A model generated the notes under the pieces. That model saw only the letters and a program-made list of their open reading frames with translations. It ran no database searches and was not told the DNA's origin. Below are positions 45,049-52,967 of a DNA stretch of 64,000 nucleotides, piece after piece (the stretch's first letter is position 1; each line of letters opens with the position of its first letter). The translations under genes were made by a program, and so were the position numbers. This DNA is from Pseudomonas cavernae (GTDB taxonomy: Bacteria > Pseudomonadota > Gammaproteobacteria > Pseudomonadales > Pseudomonadaceae): positions 3,100,001 through 3,164,000 of the forward strand of contig NZ_CP032419.1 of the NCBI RefSeq assembly GCF_003595175.1. Direction: 5' to 3'.

Positions 45049-45113
45049 GAGCGAATTCATTCGCGCTGCAGGCAGCCCGGAGCCGCCCAGACTCGCGAAT
45101 GAATTCGCTCCTA
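45046..45113. repeat. 68-bp REPIN-like palindrome whose ends are the stop codons of both flanking genes
   Basis: Perfect 20-bp inverted repeat, TAGGAGCGAATTCATTCGCG (45046-45065) with its complement at 45094-45113. The left TAG is the AraC-gene stop; the right CTA is the moeA stop on the minus strand. The GTAGGAGCG...CGCGA motif is the known REP form of Pseudomonas. Confidence 0.9.
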
Positions 45114-46325
45114 CACCAGCAACTCGCTCAGCGGAATGAAGTTGACCGGCTCGCCCTCGGCCAGAGTGCTGCCTTCACGCACTTCGACCAGGCCATCGGC
45201 CCAGGCCACGCTACGCAGCACCCCGGAACTCTGGTTGGCATAGAGCACCGCACGGCCGTCTTCGAGGCGCGCGCGCAAGTATTCGCGGCGGCTGCCCGGC
45301 TTGCGCCAGACGAAACCGGCCGGCACCGGGAAGTGCAGCGGCGCGACCTTGTCCACGCCCAGCCGGCGCAGCAGGTAGGGGCGCGCCAGCAAGGCGAAGG
45401 TCACCAGGGTCGAGGCCGGATTACCCGGCAGGCCGAGCACCGGCACGCCCTGGTAGTGGCCGAAAGTCAGCGGCTTGCCGGGCTTGATCGCCAGCTTCCA
45501 CAGCGCCAACTCGCCGCCCTCGCGTAGCGCCTCACCGAGGAAGTCCGCCTCGCCCACCGACACACCGCCGGTGGAAAGAATCAAATCGACCGCGCTCAGC
45601 TGGCCGAGCTTGGCACGGGTCAGCGCCAAGTCGTCGGGCAGGATGCCGGCATCCACCACTGCGCAGCCCAGTTGTTCGAGCCAGCTGCACAGCAGGCGAC
45701 GATTGCTGTTGTAAATCTGTCCCGGGCCGAGCGGCTGGCCTGGCTCGACCAACTCGTCACCGGTGGACAGCACCGCCACTCGCGGCTGGCGACGCACCGC
45801 CAACTCGGCGGCGCCGAGCGTCGCGCACAGGCCCAGCTGTACCGGCCCCAGGCGCGTGCCGGCGGCCAGCACGGTTTCGCCCTGGCGCGTCTCCTGACCC
45901 TGCGGGCGTACATGCTGGCCGGGCTTGATCGGCTCGCGAAAGCGCACTCGGCCGTCGGCCAACACCTCGGCGTTTTCCTGCATTTCCACGCAGTCGGCAC
46001 CGGCCGGCAGCGGTGCGCCGGTGAAGATCCGTGCGCAGGTGCCGGGCTCAAGCGGCCCCGGCGCCTGGCCGGCGAAGATGCGCTGGCTGACCGCCAGCGG
46101 CTCGCCCTGCCAGTCGGCCTGGCACAGCGCGTAACCATCCATGGCACTGTTCGGCCAGGGCGGCAGATCGAGACTCGCCAGCAACGGCTCGGCCAATACC
46201 CGGCCGCGCGCCTCGGCCAGCGGCAAGCGTTCGCACTCACAAATCGGCGTCGCTTCCGCCAGTTCGAGCAGGCGCGCGAGCGCGGTCTCGACCGGCATCA
46301 AGCCGGGATGGTCGTCGCCACTCAT
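45111..46325 (-). CDS. moeA: Molybdopterin molybdotransferase MoeA
   Basis: 404-residue enzyme that inserts molybdate into adenylated molybdopterin. MoeA N-domain: PWPNSAMDGYALCQADW and GTCARIFTGAPLPAGADCVEMQE. Middle MogA-like domain: RVAVLSTGDELVEPGQPLGPGQIYNSNR and LILSTGGVSVGEADFLGEAL, then the C-terminal FGLPGNPASTLV-like GLPGNPAST segment. The ATG at 46325 overlaps the moaB stop (ATGA), so the two are coupled. The stop codon is the end of a REPIN. Confidence 0.95.
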   Translation of the reverse strand: MSGDDHPGLMPVETALARLLELAEATPICECERLPLAEARGRVLAEPLLASLDLPPWPNSAMDGYALCQADWQGEPLAVSQRIFAGQAPGPLEPGTCARIFTGAPLPAGADCVEMQENAEVLADGRVRFREPIKPGQHVRPQGQETRQGETVLAAGTRLGPVQLGLCATLGAAELAVRRQPRVAVLSTGDELVEPGQPLGPGQIYNSNRRLLCSWLEQLGCAVVDAGILPDDLALTRAKLGQLSAVDLILSTGGVSVGEADFLGEALREGGELALWKLAIKPGKPLTFGHYQGVPVLGLPGNPASTLVTFALLARPYLLRRLGVDKVAPLHFPVPAGFVWRKPGSRREYLRARLEDGRAVLYANQSSGVLRSVAWADGLVEVREGSTLAEGEPVNFIPLSELLV

Positions 46326-46861
46326 CCGCGCGACTCGCAGGGCGCCACCGGTTTGAGGTGGGTGACGAAGTTGCATGGGCGGTGACGGGCGTCCAGTTGC
46401 TCGGCGAGGATGCCGTCCCAGCCGGTGCGGCAGGCGTTGGTCGAGCCCGGCAGGCAGCACACCAGGGTGCCGTTGGCCAGCCCGGCGAGGGCGCGCGACT
46501 GCACGGTGGACGTGCCGATGTCGGCCACCGAGATCTGCCGGAACAACTCGCCGAAGCCCTCGACCTGCTTGTCCAGCAGACAGGCCACGGCTTCCGGGGT
46601 GCTGTCGCGGCCGGTGAAGCCGGTGCCGCCGGTGATCAGTACCACCTGCACGCTGTCATCGGCGATCCAGGCAGCGACCTGGGCGCGGATCTTGTACAGG
46701 TCGTCTTTCAGCAGCACACGTGCGGCGAGGTTGTGGCCGGCGGCGGTGAGTCGGTCGACGAACAGCTGGCCGGAGGTGTCGGTGTCCAGAGTACGGGTGT
46801 CGCTGACAGTCAGCACGGCGATATTGAGCGGCACGAACACCGCATCAGCCTTGTGGCTCAT
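46322..46861 (-). CDS. moaB: Molybdenum cofactor biosynthesis protein MoaB
   Basis: 179-residue MogA/MoaB-fold protein that adenylates molybdopterin or is a paralog thereof. The family start PLNIAVLTVSDTRTLDTDTSGQLF, the nucleotide motif VVLITGGTGFTGRDSTPEAV and GTLVCCLPGSTNACRTGWDGIL are intact. It is translationally coupled to moeA downstream and divergent from mobA across 76 bp, so moaB-moeA and mobA may share a control region. Confidence 0.95.
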   Translation of the reverse strand: MSHKADAVFVPLNIAVLTVSDTRTLDTDTSGQLFVDRLTAAGHNLAARVLLKDDLYKIRAQVAAWIADDSVQVVLITGGTGFTGRDSTPEAVACLLDKQVEGFGELFRQISVADIGTSTVQSRALAGLANGTLVCCLPGSTNACRTGWDGILAEQLDARHRPCNFVTHLKPVAPCESRG

Positions 46862-46937
46862 GGCTCTATTCCGGTTGTGAGAGGGGACAGGCGGGTGTTA
46901 TATCACAGCCCCCGCACGCTCAGTTCAGGAGCCCCGC

Positions 46938-47537
46938 ATGACCGCCGCGCCCACCCTGCCCACCTGCTCCGTACTGCTGCTTGCCGGCGGTCGCGGCCAG
47001 CGTATGGGCGGCGCCGACAAGGGCCTGCTGGAGTGGCGCGGGCAGCCGCTGATCGCCCATCTGCACGCCCTGGTGCGACCGCTGACAGACGATCTGATCA
47101 TCTCCTGCAACCGCAATGCCGAGCGCTACGCGGCCTATGCCGACCGCCTGGTGCAGGACGACAGTGCCGACTTCCCCGGCCCGCTGGCCGGCATTCGCGC
47201 CGGGCTCGCCGTCGCCCGCCACGACCACCTGCTGATATTGCCCTGCGATGCGCCCTTGCTCGACCGTGCGTTGCTGGAGCAGTTGCGCCGGGCCGCCAGC
47301 CGCCAGCCGAAGCAGGCCGCGATGGTGCGTCAGGGCGAATACTGGCAGCCGCTGGTCTGCCTGCTGCCGAAAAGCCTGGCTGGCGCGTTGGAGCAGGCCT
47401 GGCAGCAAGGCGAACGCAGCCCGCAGCGGGCGCTATTGCGGCTTGGCGTGACTGCGCTGGACTGCCCGCTGGATGACCCGCGCCTGGCCAATCTGAATAG
47501 CCCGGAACTGTTGCGCGACCCGCTCGGCAGGGGCTGA
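46938..47537 (+). CDS. mobA: Molybdenum cofactor guanylyltransferase MobA
   Basis: 199-residue GTP transferase that makes the bis-MGD form of the cofactor used by DMSO-reductase-family enzymes. The nucleotide-binding loop [23 protein letters not shown] is at about 13-35, and metal/GTP residues occur in [19 protein letters not shown] and [13 protein letters not shown]. The gene carries normal family length. It diverges from moaB-moeA and is followed by a small lipoprotein. Confidence 0.95.
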   Translation: MTAAPTLPTCSVLLLAGGRGQRMGGADKGLLEWRGQPLIAHLHALVRPLTDDLIISCNRNAERYAAYADRLVQDDSADFPGPLAGIRAGLAVARHDHLLILPCDAPLLDRALLEQLRRAASRQPKQAAMVRQGEYWQPLVCLLPKSLAGALEQAWQQGERSPQRALLRLGVTALDCPLDDPRLANLNSPELLRDPLGRG

Positions 47538-47615
47538 CCGGCAAGATTTTCGGGAACCTGAGCCGCAGATTTACGTCAGATGAACGGCAATCACCGCTTA
47601 ATCTGGAGACAAACG

Positions 47616-47837
47616 ATGACTCAACGGACTCTTCTCGCACTCATGCTGACGCTCGGCCTCGGCACCCTGGCCGGCTGCGCCTCACCTACGGTGATCACCC
47701 TGAACGATGGTCGCGAGATCCAGGCGGTCGACACGCCGGAGTATGACGACGAGGCTGGTTTCTACGAGTTTGAACAGCTGGACGGCAAACGCACCCGGGT
47801 CAACAAGGACCAGGTACGCACAGTCAAAGAGCTGTAA
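47616..47837 (+). CDS. YgdI/YgdR-family small lipoprotein
   Basis: 73-residue outer-membrane-type lipoprotein. The signal peptide MTQRTLLALMLTLGLGTLAGC ends in a lipobox LAGC (Cys21). The remaining DUF903 domain (PTVITLNDGREIQAVDTPEYDDEAGFYEFEQLDGKRTRVNKDQVRTVKEL) is complete. Function is unknown. The ATG at 47616 is chosen over an upstream in-frame codon at 47580. The stop codon TAA is the 5' end of repeat copy 2. Confidence 0.9.
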   Translation: MTQRTLLALMLTLGLGTLAGCASPTVITLNDGREIQAVDTPEYDDEAGFYEFEQLDGKRTRVNKDQVRTVKEL

Positions 47838-47980
47838 GAACCTGTTTACGATCTGCTGCGCGTCGGCCATCCGGCGTTAAAAACAGCCTCGGAAAGCTCA
47901 TTTACAGCTTGTAAACTCCGCTTCCTCGGTTGTTTTTGCCTTGTCTGGCTCTAGCTCGCGCGATCGTAAACAAGTTCTAA
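47835..47980 (+). repeat. 146-bp stop-codon-associated structured repeat, copy 2
   Basis: Same element as 16936-17081, in plus orientation. It begins on the TAA stop of the YgdI-like gene (47835-47837) and ends with TAA (47978-47980), so the 140-bp core (47838-47977) is flanked by direct TAA repeats. It has the inner stem AAAAACAGCC / GGTTGTTTTT (one G-T pair) around TTTACAGCTTGTAAA. Confidence 0.9.
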
Positions 47981-48120
47981 GGCAACAGGCCAGCGGTCAC
48001 GGTTTGCGCACCTGCCGACCAGCAGGTGCGTGACCGCCTCGAGGCCTCGCCAAGTCCGGCCTTAGCATGATTTTTTTTAAAACCACCGCGCCTTACCGAA
48101 CAAAAAATCTACATAACCTC

Positions 48121-48148
48121 TTGTGCTGCAAAAGTTTTTCAGTATTAT
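48121..48148 (+). promoter_or_regulatory. tRNA-Pro promoter
   Basis: TTGTGC (48121-48126) and TATTAT (48143-48148) separated by 16 bp, about 12 bp before the tRNA 5' end. Confidence 0.7.
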
Positions 48149-48159
48149 TGTCGCCACTT

Positions 48160-48236
48160 CGGAGTGTAGCGCAGCTTGGTAGCGCGTCTCGTTCGGGACG
48201 AGAAGGTCGCAGGTTCGAATCCTGTCTCTCCGACCA
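48160..48236 (+). tRNA. tRNA-Pro(CGG)
   Basis: 77-nt cloverleaf: acceptor CGGAGTG paired with CTCTCCG (a T6-T67 mismatch), D-arm GCGC...GCGC, anticodon loop TTCGGGA giving anticodon CGG, T-arm with GGTTCGAATCC, and encoded 3' ACCA. The 5' C1-G72 pair is diagnostic for bacterial tRNA-Pro. Confidence 0.97.
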
Positions 48237-48244
48237 AACCCGAA

Positions 48245-48271
48245 AAAACCCGCCTTCATGGCGGGTTTTTT
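48245..48271 (+). terminator. Terminator of tRNA-Pro
   Basis: 9-bp stem AAACCCGCC / GGCGGGTTT (48246-48254 / 48260-48268) with a 5-base loop and a T-rich tail, starting 9 bases after the tRNA. Confidence 0.92.
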
Positions 48272-48301
48272 ATTGCCTGGCGTTTTTCGGTGCAGAACGC
48301 T

Positions 48302-48538
48302 TCAACGCAGAAAGGTCACCACCTGCTCGGCATCGAACGGCCAGTTGAGTTCGGCGCCGGTATCGCAACGACGCAACACCGGAATCAACAAGCCGTACTG
48401 CTCGACCCACTCCTCACGTTCGGCGATGTCGACCAGTTCGACCAACAGGCCGTTCTCGACGAAAGGCATCAGCAGCGCTTCGGCCACTTCGCAAAGATGA
48501 CAGCCAAGGGTGCCGAACAGTTGGCATTCGGGAAGCAT
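48302..48538 (-). CDS. Glutaredoxin-like (DUF836) thiol protein
   Basis: 78-residue thioredoxin-fold protein with a dithiol motif C13-H-L-C16 in FGTLGCHLCEVAEALL and the cis-Pro region YGLLIPVLRR. Such DUF836 proteins are small glutaredoxin relatives of uncertain substrate. Its coding direction faces the tRNA terminator. The ATG at 48538 is not part of a longer frame. Cys5 is a third cysteine and might not be catalytic. Confidence 0.85.
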   Translation of the reverse strand: MLPECQLFGTLGCHLCEVAEALLMPFVENGLLVELVDIAEREEWVEQYGLLIPVLRRCDTGAELNWPFDAEQVVTFLR

Positions 48539-48761
48539 GGACAGGCCTCGAGGGAAATTCAGATGCGCAGTTTAACACTTGCTCCCGCGGCCGCTGGCGC
48601 CGAACCTGCCGCCTCGCCCCTGCTGTGCTTTGCTGAGTAACAAGGCGGTATACGGGCGCACAAAACTTTCGCCACGCTTGATTCGGATCAAACCATAGGG
48701 CGACGCCGAGCGGGATGCTAGCCGCTGTAGCGGTGGAAGCTGAAGTCATGGGAGACGCTAT

Positions 48762-50726
48762 TTGTTCGCCAATCTGCTGATCATCTTTTCTTTCTCGCTG
48801 GTGGTCATCGCCCTGTTCCGGCGCCTGAATTTGCCGCCGCTGCTGGGCTATCTGTTCGTCGGCGTGCTGATCAACCCGGCGGCCCTCGGCTGGGTCGGCC
48901 AAGGTGAAGACCTGCCGAAGCTGGCCGAGTTCGGCGTGGTGTTCCTGCTGTTTACCCTCGGCCTGGAATTCTCCCTGCCACGCATGCTGGCGCTGCGCAG
49001 CGTGGTGTTCGGCCTCGGCAGCCTGCAGGTGCTGGCCTGCGGCGTGCCGCTGGTGGCGCTGCTGCACTATGGCTTCGACTTGCCGGCGAATGCCGCGCTG
49101 CTGCTCGGCGCCGGCCTGGCGTTGTCGTCGACCGCCATCGTCACCAAGGAACTGAGCAGCCTCGGCGAGGTGTTCAGCAGCCACGGTCAGAATGCGATCG
49201 GCGTGCTGCTACTGCAGGATCTGGTCGCAGTGCTGTTGCTGACGCTATTGCCGGCGCTGGCCGGCGACGGTGGCGCCAGCTGGCATCTGGCGCTGGGCCT
49301 GACGCTGGGCAAAGCCTTGCTGCTGTTCGCCGGCATGTTCCTCGTCAGCCGCTGGGTATTGCCCCGCTTGTTCCACGAGGTCGCCGCCGCGCGCTCGCCC
49401 GAACTGTTCGTCCTGCTGGCGCTGGTGCTTGTGCTGCTGGCCGCCTGGCTGACCCACTTGCTCGGCCTGTCGCCGGCCCTTGGCGCCTTCCTCGCCGGCA
49501 TGCTGCTGGGCGAGAGTCATTACCGTCATCAGATCGAGGCGGACCTCCGCCCGTTCCGCGACATCTTGCTCGGCCTGTTCTTCGTCAGCGTCGGCATGCT
49601 GATCGACTTCCACCTGTTCCTCAGCCATGGCTTGCAGATCGCCACCCTCACCTTGCTGCTGATGCTGATCAAGGGCGCCGTGATCGCCCTGCTAGTCAGG
49701 CTGCGCGGCGGCGACGGCACCAGCGCCTGGCGCACCGGCCTGGCGCTGGCCCAGGGCGGCGAGTTCTGCTTTGCCCTGGTCACCCTGGCGACCCAGGCCC
49801 ACCTGCTGCCGCCAGGGTTCGACGGCCTGCTGCTGGCCGCGACCTTCTGCTCGATGGCGCTGACGCCGCTGCTGCTGCGCGCCGCTCCGCGGCTGGCCGA
49901 GCGACTGGCGCGGCAGCGGCAGCCGCACAGTTCGGTGGCGGACATCAACGCGGCCAGCCAGGACCTGGACCAGCACGTGGTGATCTGCGGTTACGGTCGG
50001 GTCGGCCAGTCGATCGGCCGCTTCCTGCGCCGCGAGAACATCGCCTACATCGCCCTCGACGACGACCCGGTGCGCGTGCAGGAAGCCGCCGCCGGCGAAG
50101 CCTGCGTGCACTATGGCGACTCGCGCCGCCCCGACTTGCTGGAAGCAGTCGGCCTGACACGGGCGCGCCTGCTGGTGGTGGCGGTCAACGATAGCGAGGC
50201 GACGCTGGGCATTGTCCAGCTGGCCCACCGGCTCAATCCGCAGCTGGTGATCCTGGTCCGCACGCGGGATGACACTTATCTGCACCAGCTGCAGGAGGCC
50301 GGCGCCACCGAGGTGGTGCCGGAAGTGCTGGAGTCGAGCCTGATGCTCGCCTCAACCGCCCTGCTGCTGCTGGGCCTGCCGCACCAACAGGTACAGGCCC
50401 AGATCGCCGAGGTGCGCCGCAGCCGCTATCGCCTGCTGCATGGCTATTACCACGGCGCGCAGACTGAACTGCTGGATAACCGTGGCCAGCAGCGGGTCCT
50501 GCTGCATGCGGTGAACCTCAACGAGAACGCCTATGCCTGCGGGCGGCCGCTGGGTGAACTGGCGCTGGAGCAGCTAGGCGCCGAAGTGCAGGCCGTGCGC
50601 CGGAACGGCGAGGAACTGGCGCTCGGCCAGCAAACCCAGCTGCGCAAAGGCGATGCGGTGGTGCTGTCCGGTTCCCTAGAGGCCATCGAGAGCTGCGAGG
50701 CGCGCCTGCTCGGCGGGCTGGACTGA
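48762..50726 (+). CDS. Monovalent cation:proton antiporter-2 (CPA2/KefB type) with TrkA-N domain
   Basis: 654-residue inner-membrane transporter. The first 380 residues are about twelve membrane segments (LLIIFSFSLVVIALF ... LGAFLAGMLLGESHYRHQIEADLRPFRDILLGLFFVSVGML). The TrkA-N Rossmann domain starts near residue 405 (HVVICGYGRVGQSIGRFLRREN) and a TrkA-C domain ends the protein. It probably exchanges K+ or Na+ for H+. The start is TTG at 48762 with a GGGAG site 7 bases upstream; no in-frame ATG fits. It converges with the TetR gene across a single base. Confidence 0.9.
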   Translation: MFANLLIIFSFSLVVIALFRRLNLPPLLGYLFVGVLINPAALGWVGQGEDLPKLAEFGVVFLLFTLGLEFSLPRMLALRSVVFGLGSLQVLACGVPLVALLHYGFDLPANAALLLGAGLALSSTAIVTKELSSLGEVFSSHGQNAIGVLLLQDLVAVLLLTLLPALAGDGGASWHLALGLTLGKALLLFAGMFLVSRWVLPRLFHEVAAARSPELFVLLALVLVLLAAWLTHLLGLSPALGAFLAGMLLGESHYRHQIEADLRPFRDILLGLFFVSVGMLIDFHLFLSHGLQIATLTLLLMLIKGAVIALLVRLRGGDGTSAWRTGLALAQGGEFCFALVTLATQAHLLPPGFDGLLLAATFCSMALTPLLLRAAPRLAERLARQRQPHSSVADINAASQDLDQHVVICGYGRVGQSIGRFLRRENIAYIALDDDPVRVQEAAAGEACVHYGDSRRPDLLEAVGLTRARLLVVAVNDSEATLGIVQLAHRLNPQLVILVRTRDDTYLHQLQEAGATEVVPEVLESSLMLASTALLLLGLPHQQVQAQIAEVRRSRYRLLHGYYHGAQTELLDNRGQQRVLLHAVNLNENAYACGRPLGELALEQLGAEVQAVRRNGEELALGQQTQLRKGDAVVLSGSLEAIESCEARLLGGLD

Positions 50727-50727
50727 G

Positions 50728-51285
50728 TCAGACGCCCGCCGCGGCGAGCAGTTGCTCCGCCGCCTCGCGGGCCTCCCGCCCCTGACTGGCCGGCCCCTGG
50801 ATGTGCGCCATGGTCATCGCGCCCTCCAGCAGGAATTGCAGCTGCCGTGCCAGCCGCTCCGCATCGGCCACCTTCAGCGCCGCCAGGTTGCGCTGGAAAT
50901 ACTCGCGCACCACCGCCTTGTAGGCCGCTGCCTGCCGGTGGATGGGATGGCCACGGTCGTGGAACTCGGCCGCCGCATTGATGAACAGACAGCCGCAGAA
51001 CCGCTCGCCTTCGGTGAGCGTCTGCACGAAGTCGAACACGCCAAGCACCCTCTCCCGCGCGCCCAGGCCCTGCTGCGCCTCGCTCAGGTCTTCGGCTATC
51101 TGCCGCTGACGGGACTCCAGGGCGGCGACGATCAGCTCGTCCTTGGACTTGAAGTGCTTGTACAGCGTCATCTTCGCCACCCCTGACTCGGCCAGGATGC
51201 GGTCGATGCCGGTGGCGTGGTAGCCCTCGCGGGCGAACAGGTCGAGGGCTGTGTCGAGCAGTTGCTCGCGTTTACTGGATGCCAT
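50728..51285 (-). CDS. TetR-family repressor, likely controls the divergent GST gene cluster
   Basis: 185-residue TetR protein. Helix-turn-helix: ALDLFAREGYHATGIDRILAESGVAKMTLYKHFKSKDELIVAAL (about 13-56). The C-terminal ligand domain is helical with two cysteines in FCGCLFI. It is divergent from a GST gene whose promoter spacer contains a near-perfect palindrome, so the genes are a likely repressor/target pair. The stop TCA (50728) is one base from the antiporter stop at 50726. Confidence 0.9.
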   Translation of the reverse strand: MASSKREQLLDTALDLFAREGYHATGIDRILAESGVAKMTLYKHFKSKDELIVAALESRQRQIAEDLSEAQQGLGARERVLGVFDFVQTLTEGERFCGCLFINAAAEFHDRGHPIHRQAAAYKAVVREYFQRNLAALKVADAERLARQLQFLLEGAMTMAHIQGPASQGREAREAAEQLLAAAGV

Positions 51286-51363
51286 GGGGTACCTCCTGGC
51301 CCGCCATTATGCGCGAGCCGCCAGCGCGAATCTTCCGGAAGGCTGCGAAGAGCGATTTCACGC

Positions 51364-51393
51364 TTGAACTATACAGACCTGTCTGTCTATTAT
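51364..51393 (+). promoter_or_regulatory. GST-gene promoter with palindromic operator in the spacer
   Basis: TTGAAC (51364-51369) and TATTAT (51388-51393), 18 bp apart, are followed by the GST start at 51442. Between them ACAGACCTGTCTGT (51373-51386) is a near-perfect palindrome (12 of 14 positions symmetrical). It is 88 bp from the TetR start, so it is the likely operator. Confidence 0.75.
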
Positions 51394-51441
51394 CCAGGCA
51401 CCACCCACCACCACTCAATGCCCACTCAAGGAATCCAGCCC

Positions 51442-52038
51442 ATGAAACTGCATGACTTCGCCCTCTCCGGAAACGCCTACAAAGTCCGCCTGTTCCTCGG
51501 CCTCATCGGCCAGGAAGTCGAATTGGCCAGCGTCGACCTGCTCCACGGCGCGCACAAGCACCCGGACTTCCTGGCCATCAACCCGCGCGGCCAGGTCCCG
51601 GTGCTGGAGGATGACGACTTCCGCCTGGGCGACTCGCAGGCGATACTGGTCTATCTGGCCAGCCGCTATGCTGAGGCCGCCTGGTACCCACTCGACGCCA
51701 TCAGCCAGGGCCGCATCGCCCACTGGTTGAGCTTCGCCGCCAACGAGGTGCAGCACGGGGTGGCTCAGGCGCGGCTTCTGCGCCTGTTCAATCGTCCGGG
51801 AGACCTGGAAGCCGTCCAGGCCAAGGGACGGGCCGCCTTGGAGCTGCTCGAGGCACACCTGGTCCGGCACGCCTGGCTGGCCCAGACAGAAACGCCGACC
51901 ATCGCCGATATCGCCGTCTATCCCTATGTCGCCATGGCCGTGGAAGGTGGTCTGGAACTGGACAGCTACCGCAATCTGCAGGCCTGGTTTGCACGCCTGC
52001 GCGCCCTGCCCGGCTACCAGCCGCTGCCCAGCCGCTAG
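51442..52038 (+). CDS. Glutathione S-transferase
   Basis: 198-residue GST. The thioredoxin-like N-domain reads MKLHDFALSGNAYKVRLFLGLIGQEVEL and contains the conserved cis-Pro/glutathione segment NPRGQVPVLEDDDFRLGDSQAILVYLASRY; Ser9 is a candidate catalytic residue. The C-terminal helical domain (ETPTIADIAVYPYVAMA) is typical. It conjugates glutathione with electrophiles. It is the first gene of a plus-strand run (GST, PPOX, MBL) with 11 bp and 3 bp spacing. The ATG at 51442 starts the fold directly. Confidence 0.93.
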   Translation: MKLHDFALSGNAYKVRLFLGLIGQEVELASVDLLHGAHKHPDFLAINPRGQVPVLEDDDFRLGDSQAILVYLASRYAEAAWYPLDAISQGRIAHWLSFAANEVQHGVAQARLLRLFNRPGDLEAVQAKGRAALELLEAHLVRHAWLAQTETPTIADIAVYPYVAMAVEGGLELDSYRNLQAWFARLRALPGYQPLPSR

Positions 52039-52049
52039 GGAGATGAGCC

Positions 52050-52964
52050 ATGACCATTCCCTTCCACCCCGGCGAGTTGGACATCCAGGCCCGCGCCGGC
52101 GTGCTCGAACAGGTAGCCGCCTTCGGCCAGCGGGCGATCCGCACCTACATGCCGGACCAGCACCGTGAGTTCTTCGCCCAACTGCCCTGGCTGCTGGCCG
52201 CCGGCCTGGACGTCAACGGGCAGCCCCAGGCGTCGGTGCTGTGGGGTGAACCGGGCTTCGCGCACACGCCCGAGGCCACCCTGCTGCGGGTGAATGCCCT
52301 GCCGCAGGCGGACGACCCGCTCGCCGGCTGCCTGCACAAGGGCTGGCGCCTGGGCCTGCTCGGCCTGGAGTTGCCGACCCGCCGACGCAATCGGCTGAAC
52401 GGCCGGATCGTCGCCCGGGACAGCACAGGCTTCACCGTGCTGGCCGAACAGTCCTTCGGCAACTGCCCGAGATACATCCAGGCGCGCACCTGCTCGCCGC
52501 ACCAGCGCCAGGCCGGCCCTAGCCTGCAGGGGCATGGACTGGCCGAGGACTGGCTGAGCCTGGTGCGGCGCAGCGACACGCTGTTCATCGCCAGCCAGCA
52601 CAGCGGCGAGCACAACGGCGGCGTCGACGTTTCCCACCGTGGCGGGCCGCTCGGTTTCGTCGAGCTGGGACAGGACGGGCGCCTGTGGCTGCCGGACTAT
52701 TCGGGCAACAACCTCTTCAACACCCTCGGCAACCTGCTGCTGGAGCCGCGCTGCGCCCTGCTGTTCATCGATTTCGCCAGCGGCGACCTGCTGCACCTCG
52801 AGGCCCGGGCGGAAATCCTCTGGCCCGCGAACGCCGGCCATCCTCTGCCACCCGGCGCACTGCGCATGGTGGCGCTGGAACCGGGGCGCTGGACTCTGCG
52901 CCGCAGCCGCCTGCCGCTGCAGTTCGGCGACGCCGAACCCTCCCCCCACCTCCCAGGAGCCTGA
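52050..52964 (+). CDS. Pyridoxamine 5'-phosphate oxidase-family flavoprotein
   Basis: 304-residue split-barrel FMN-type protein (MTIPFHPGELDIQARAGVLEQV ... FFAQLPWLLAAGLDVNGQPQASVLWGEPGFAHTP). A second segment, RSDTLFIASQHSGEHNGGVDVSHRGGPLGFVEL, is typical of the long PPOX subfamily found near or fused to oxidoreductases. The enzymatic reaction is not known. It is 11 bp behind the GST gene and 3 bp ahead of the MBL gene, so all three appear to be one unit that responds to the TetR ligand. Confidence 0.87.
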   Translation: MTIPFHPGELDIQARAGVLEQVAAFGQRAIRTYMPDQHREFFAQLPWLLAAGLDVNGQPQASVLWGEPGFAHTPEATLLRVNALPQADDPLAGCLHKGWRLGLLGLELPTRRRNRLNGRIVARDSTGFTVLAEQSFGNCPRYIQARTCSPHQRQAGPSLQGHGLAEDWLSLVRRSDTLFIASQHSGEHNGGVDVSHRGGPLGFVELGQDGRLWLPDYSGNNLFNTLGNLLLEPRCALLFIDFASGDLLHLEARAEILWPANAGHPLPPGALRMVALEPGRWTLRRSRLPLQFGDAEPSPHLPGA

Positions 52965-52967
52965 TTC

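Noticed and set aside
45046..45113. attC site or integron-like cassette boundary
   Set aside because: The arms are perfectly symmetric and lack the R/L box pattern of attC; the GTAGGAGCG form matches Pseudomonas REP doublets.
48160..48236. tRNA-Pro as a site of genomic island insertion
   Set aside because: No integrase gene or repeated tRNA 3' end follows; the tRNA has its own promoter and terminator and ordinary neighbours.
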